Assembly (NCBI GenBank): GCA_030672465.1
Contig: DAOVGJ010000257.1
Span: forward strand, 1 to 18,025
From: Pseudomonadota bacterium
GTDB taxonomy: Bacteria > Desulfobacterota > BSN033 > WVXP01 > G020346125
Direction: 5' to 3'
DNA length: 18,025 bases
Shown: positions 14,844 to 18,025 of the stretch, in pieces
Layout of the letters: each line of letters starts with the position of its first letter
Numbering within the stretch: position 1 is the first letter of the stretch
Translations under genes and position numbers: made by a program
Notes under the pieces: model-generated
Told to the model about the DNA's origin: nothing
Seen by the model: the letters and a program-made list of their open reading frames with translations, nothing else
Databases searched by the model: none

Positions 14844-16034
14844 GTGTTGCGGAAATTGAAGCTGAGAGATGAAAGCCGGGTCATCCTCCACGTCGATATG
14901 GATGCCTTCTTCGCCTCGGTGGAACAACGGCGCAACAACGGACTGAGGGGAAAACCGGTGGTGGTGTGTGGGAAGCCCCCCAGGACTGTTGTGGCCTCGG
15001 CTTCATACGAGGCCCGGGCCTTTGGGGTCCACGCAAAGATGTCCATTGTTGAAGCCCGGAGGAGGTGTCCTGAACTTCGGTGTGTGGAGGGGGATTTACG
15101 ACGATATATTACCGCCTTCCTCAGGGTGATGGGGATCCTGAGGGGGTATTCTCCCCATATTGAGGTTGCCTCCATCGATGAGGCTTTTCTCGATATGACC
15201 CATTGCCGTTTGCTTTTCCCCTCCCCGAGGGGGGCCGCTGAGGCCATGAAGAAACGGATTTTCGCTGAGTTGGGATTGACCTGTTCGGTAGGGATTGGCC
15301 CAAACAAATTGGTTGCCAAGTTGGCCAGTTCCCAGGGGAAGCCAGACGGGTTGATGGTCGTCTCTGCCCCAGAGGTTCCCCATTTTCTGGATAATCTCCC
15401 CATAGGTCAGTTGTGGGGCATAGGCTCCAAAAGGGAAGAGGCTCTTCGCTCCCTGGGGATTGAGTCCTGTGGGGATTTAGGGAGGTTTCCGGCCAACCTT
15501 CTCAAGGAGAGGTTTGGCTATTTGGGGGAGAGGCTTCACCAGATGGGATTGGGGGTCGATGAAATCCCTGTAATTCCCCTTGGCCAGGAGCCCGATCCCA
15601 AATCCTTCGGGCATTTCGTCACGTTGCCCGAGGATACCGATGATTCGAGGGTCATCTCGGGTTTCCTCCTCAGGCTCTCCGAACAGGTGGGAAGGAGGTT
15701 GAGGAGGAATTGTTTCCAGGGAAGAAGGGTTGCCCTGACGGTTCGTTTTTCGGATTTTTTGGCCGTAACCCGGCAAAAGGCCGCCGGTGACCCGCTCATG
15801 AGCGGAAAGGAGATCTATCGGCTTGCCTTGAAGATCTGGGATGCCATAGGAGATAAGAGGCCCGTGAGGCTTTTGGGGGTTACGGTCTCCAAGCTCCAAA
15901 GGGTTTCCAACCAGTTTCCCCTCTTTTCACGGTCAAACAAATCTGCGGCCTTACGGGAAGCAGTCGACCGGGTGAATGACAAATATGGGGATTTTACCCT
16001 TACCTGGGGATCCCTTCATCTATCCCCCAGGTGA
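14844..16034 (+). CDS. dinB: DNA polymerase IV (Y-family translesion polymerase)
   Basis: A 396-residue Y-family polymerase that copies past lesions with low fidelity. It has the metal-binding Asp18 in HVDMDAFFASVE, the steric gate Phe23, and the palm motif ASIDEAFLD (Asp112, Glu113). The helix-hairpin region (LWGIGSKREEALRSLGI) and a little-finger domain follow, then a clamp-binding motif QFPLF (357-361) and a C-terminal tail of 35 residues. The start is GTG at 14844. A TTG directly follows, and the purine-rich AAAGGGGGAA (14821-14830) is rather far upstream, so translation may be coupled to lexA. Co-transcription with lexA makes it a probable SOS gene. Confidence 0.95.
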   Translation: MLRKLKLRDESRVILHVDMDAFFASVEQRRNNGLRGKPVVVCGKPPRTVVASASYEARAFGVHAKMSIVEARRRCPELRCVEGDLRRYITAFLRVMGILRGYSPHIEVASIDEAFLDMTHCRLLFPSPRGAAEAMKKRIFAELGLTCSVGIGPNKLVAKLASSQGKPDGLMVVSAPEVPHFLDNLPIGQLWGIGSKREEALRSLGIESCGDLGRFPANLLKERFGYLGERLHQMGLGVDEIPVIPLGQEPDPKSFGHFVTLPEDTDDSRVISGFLLRLSEQVGRRLRRNCFQGRRVALTVRFSDFLAVTRQKAAGDPLMSGKEIYRLALKIWDAIGDKRPVRLLGVTVSKLQRVSNQFPLFSRSNKSAALREAVDRVNDKYGDFTLTWGSLHLSPR

Positions 16035-16061
16035 GGCCAGGAAGCTCCAGCCAGGATTTCC

Positions 16062-16090
16062 TTGACAATCCCCCTCCGTTGCTTTAGTTT
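16062..16090 (+). promoter_or_regulatory. Promoter for the DUF72-hisI-hisG operon
   Basis: CCTTGACA, with TTGACA at 16062-16067, then 17 bp and TAGTTT (16085-16090, three of six). It lies in the 86-bp gap after dinB. The -10 is weak, but the -35, its CC prefix and its spacing match the other promoters here. Leader of about 25 nt before the GTG at 16121. Confidence 0.45.
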
Positions 16091-16120
16091 TTATGGGGCT
16101 TTCCTGGGGACGAGGTTTCT

Positions 16121-16912
16121 GTGATCAAGATAGGGACGAGTGGTTTTTCCTTTCCGGATTGGAAGGGAACAGTATACCCTCAGGGGATCAAGGACCGAGA
16201 CATGCTTTCCTATTACGAAAGGGAGCTTGGTTTCAAGGCATTGGAGGTCAATTTTACCTATTACACCCTTCCCTCCCAGAATAGCTTTATCGGGATGTCC
16301 AAGAAGACCTCTGAAGGCTTTGAGTTTGTGGTTAAGTGCTTTAAGGGGATGACCCACGAAATCCGAGACAAGGGAACCAAGAGGATAATTGACAACAGGG
16401 AGATTTTCGATAAATTTGTCTATTCCCTCCAACCCCTGGTCCTGGAGGGGAAGTTGGGGTGTGTTTTGGCCCAGTTTCCCTATTCCTTCTTTCCCAATGG
16501 CGAGAGCTTCGCATATCTCCGCTCTTTCAAGGAACGATTAGGCGAGATCCCCCTGGTGGTGGAGTTCAGGAATATCTATTGGCTGAAGGATTCGACTTTT
16601 TCCTTCCTGGGGGATATAGGTGTCGGTTATTGCGTCGTTGATGAGCCCAAATTGCCCAAACTGATGCCGTTTATTCCGAGGGCTACATCGGACTTTGGGT
16701 ATTTCCGGCTTCATGGGAGAAATCAGAATTGGTTTAACGTACCGACCTCGGTTCGTTACGATTATCTCTATAGCGAAGAGGAACTTAGGTCATTCGTTCA
16801 ACCCATAAGGGAGGTTGAGGCTCGGACGGGAAATACCTTGATCTTCTTCAATAATTGTCACGGTGGATCCGCTGCGAGGAATGCCTTAGAGTTGTTGAGA
16901 ATGCTACCCTGA
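16121..16912 (+). CDS. DUF72 (YecE-like) protein
   Basis: A 263-residue protein of the DUF72 family, a TIM-barrel-like fold whose reaction is not established. Family features: the N-terminal IKIGTSGFSFPDWKGTVYP, LEVNFTYYTLPS, FEFVVKCFKGMTHE, VLAQFPYSF, VVEFRNIYW, YFRLHGRN and the C-terminal FFNNCHGGSAARNA. Length is normal. GTG start with a purine-rich GGGGACGAGG upstream. It is separated by 11 bp from hisI and appears to be the first gene of that operon, an association that may be only positional. Confidence 0.88.
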   Translation: MIKIGTSGFSFPDWKGTVYPQGIKDRDMLSYYERELGFKALEVNFTYYTLPSQNSFIGMSKKTSEGFEFVVKCFKGMTHEIRDKGTKRIIDNREIFDKFVYSLQPLVLEGKLGCVLAQFPYSFFPNGESFAYLRSFKERLGEIPLVVEFRNIYWLKDSTFSFLGDIGVGYCVVDEPKLPKLMPFIPRATSDFGYFRLHGRNQNWFNVPTSVRYDYLYSEEELRSFVQPIREVEARTGNTLIFFNNCHGGSAARNALELLRMLP

Positions 16913-16923
16913 AGGGTGCTCGC

Positions 16924-17322
16924 ATGCGGGTGGAGGGGTATGTCTTGGAGGGGATTGATTTCGAGAAATCCGGCGGTTTTGTTCCCGTCATCGTTCAGGA
17001 CTACGGGAGCGGCGACGTACTCATGCTGGCTTATATGAATCGGGAGGCCTGGGAAAAAACCAAAGAGACGGGAAAAGCTTGGTACTGGAGCCGTTCCCGG
17101 AATCTATTATGGATGAAAGGGGAGACCTCGGGTCACTATCAGGTTGTGAGGGAGATTTTTATCGATTGTGACGGGGATGCTCTTCTCCTGAAGGTGGAGC
17201 AGCGGGGAGGTGGGGCCTGTCATATGGGATATCGGAGCTGCTTTTACAGGATGGTTCGCCATGGCAAGGTGAAGGTAGTCGGCCAGAAGGTATTCGATCC
17301 AAGGGAGGTATACGAGAAGTGA
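16924..17322 (+). CDS. hisI: Phosphoribosyl-AMP cyclohydrolase
   Basis: A 132-residue enzyme for the third step of histidine synthesis: it opens the adenine ring of PR-AMP. Monofunctional: the HisE pyrophosphohydrolase domain is absent. WYWSRSRNLLWMKGETSG is the substrate region. DCDGDALLLKVEQ gives the Mg-binding Asp81, 83 and 85 and zinc-binding Cys82. GACHMGYRSCF supplies Cys99 and Cys106. I chose the ATG at 16924, not the longer frame from 16855, because GAAGGG (16911-16916) sits 7 bp before it and the upstream part overlaps the DUF72 gene. Its stop overlaps the hisG start by GTGA. Confidence 0.95.
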   Translation: MRVEGYVLEGIDFEKSGGFVPVIVQDYGSGDVLMLAYMNREAWEKTKETGKAWYWSRSRNLLWMKGETSGHYQVVREIFIDCDGDALLLKVEQRGGGACHMGYRSCFYRMVRHGKVKVVGQKVFDPREVYEK

Positions 17323-18025
17323 GACGGCTAAAGGTGGGTATCCCTAAGGGGAGTTTGGAGAACAAAACCATCGAACTCTTTAGGAAGTCGGGATGGAAGA
17401 TCGTGATAAACGACAGGAGCTATTTTCCATCCATCGACGACGAGGAGATCCAATGCACCGTGGTCAGGGCCCAAGAAATTTCCAGGTTCGTGGAGATGGA
17501 AACCCTCGATTTGGGCCTAACGGGAAGGGATTGGATACTGGAAAATGATTCGGATGTGGTGGTGGTGAGGGACTTAGTCTATTCGAAGGTGAGCCAGAGG
17601 CCCGCGAGGTGGGTTCTGGTGGTTGCTGAGGATTCGCCGATAAGGCGACTGGCGGACCTGAGGGAAAAGAAGATCTTTACGGAGTTGACCAACTTCACGC
17701 GAAAGTTCTTCTCCGAACGAAATGTCCCCGTCCAAGTCGAATTTTCGTGGGGCGCTACAGAGGGAAAGGTTATCGAGGGGTTGGCAGACGCCATCGTTGA
17801 GGTGACGGAAACGGGAAGTACCATAAAGGCCAACGGGCTGCGGATCGTAGAGGAACTTTTGGAAACACACCCCCAATTGATCGCCAACAGAGAATCTTGG
17901 CAGGACCCATGGAAGAGGGAAAAGATCGAACAGATTTCACTTTTATTGGGGGGAGCGCTCCAGGCCGAGACAATGGTGGGATTGAAGATGAACGTTTCCA
18001 AAGAGGATTTAGAAAAGGTGGTGGA
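17319..18025 (+). CDS. hisG: ATP phosphoribosyltransferase, long form, 3' truncated by window end
   Basis: The first enzyme of histidine synthesis (ATP plus PRPP), cut at residue 235 by the window edge. GTG at 17319 overlaps the hisI stop (GTGA), so the two are coupled. It begins MRRLKVGIPKGSLENKTIELF; LGLTGRDWI and the PRPP loop VEVTETGSTIKANGLR are intact. After about residue 207 the chain continues with ALQAETMVGLKMNVSKEDLE, the start of the C-terminal regulatory domain. It is therefore the homohexameric long form that binds histidine for feedback control and does not need HisZ. The rest of the domain lies outside the window. Confidence 0.93.
   Translation, partial: MRRLKVGIPKGSLENKTIELFRKSGWKIVINDRSYFPSIDDEEIQCTVVRAQEISRFVEMETLDLGLTGRDWILENDSDVVVVRDLVYSKVSQRPARWVLVVAEDSPIRRLADLREKKIFTELTNFTRKFFSERNVPVQVEFSWGATEGKVIEGLADAIVEVTETGSTIKANGLRIVEELLETHPQLIANRESWQDPWKREKIEQISLLLGGALQAETMVGLKMNVSKEDLEKVV

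Noticed and set aside
14354..15403. 349-codon minus-strand open frame across lexA and dinB
   Set aside because: It lies opposite two genes with complete family motifs, has no recognisable domain, and its composition (many Ser, Pro, Arg, His) is typical of an antisense shadow.
16855..16923. Longer hisI start upstream
   Set aside because: The extra residues overlap the DUF72 coding region in another frame. The ATG at 16924 has the ribosome site and matches normal HisI N-termini.

Overview
The window reads as a chromosomal segment of a free-living, probably anaerobic bacterium with roughly balanced base composition. A deltaproteobacterial (Desulfobacterota-like) host is my inference. It rests on gene content: an orphan corrinoid-protein reductive activator, a eukaryotic-type kinase with PEGA repeats, an FHA-GAF-cyclase, and long-form HisG. 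No 16S or other taxonomic marker is present, so the assignment is tentative. There are 13 confident protein genes (one cut by the window end) and one small uncertain one. No tRNA, rRNA, CRISPR array, transposase or phage gene is visible.

Layout. 1-427 has no convincing gene: it holds a perfect 24-bp palindrome and one copy of an interspersed repeat. 428-2893 (minus) is a two-gene GDP-mannose operon, manC then a phosphomannomutase/phosphoglucomutase. 2894-3114 is a divergent promoter region with a good sigma70-type promoter on each strand. 3115-11289 is a five-gene envelope-signalling cluster with mixed strands: a membrane Ser/Thr kinase with four external PEGA repeats (+), a secreted TPR protein with a CsgG/FlgT-like C-terminus (-), a secreted TPR-PEGA protein (+), and a two-gene minus-strand operon of an FHA-GAF-class III cyclase followed by a secreted CsgG-like protein with three FN3-like domains. 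11413-13614 (minus) is a [2Fe-2S]/ASKHA corrinoid activator with a small ORF behind it that looks frameshifted or translationally coupled. 13615-14188 is a 574-bp gap with the second repeat copy, inverted octamer tandem repeats and two promoters. 14189-16034 (+) is lexA-dinB. 16121-18025 (+) is a DUF72 gene followed by hisI and the start of hisG.

How the genes may work together. The kinase makes phospho-Ser/Thr inside the cell and the FHA domain of the cyclase is a phospho-Thr reader, so an intracellular kinase-to-cyclase link is plausible. PEGA, TPR, CsgG-like and FN3 modules are all placed outside the membrane, suggesting that the cluster senses or builds an envelope structure. That is inference: nothing in the sequence proves a physical complex. 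The cyclase has an unusual substitution, a Tyr where the transition-state Arg is expected, so it may be a sensor rather than an active enzyme. Six TTGACA-type -35 boxes precede operon starts (five with a 17-bp spacer and a recognisable -10), which suggests ordinary housekeeping transcription across the window.
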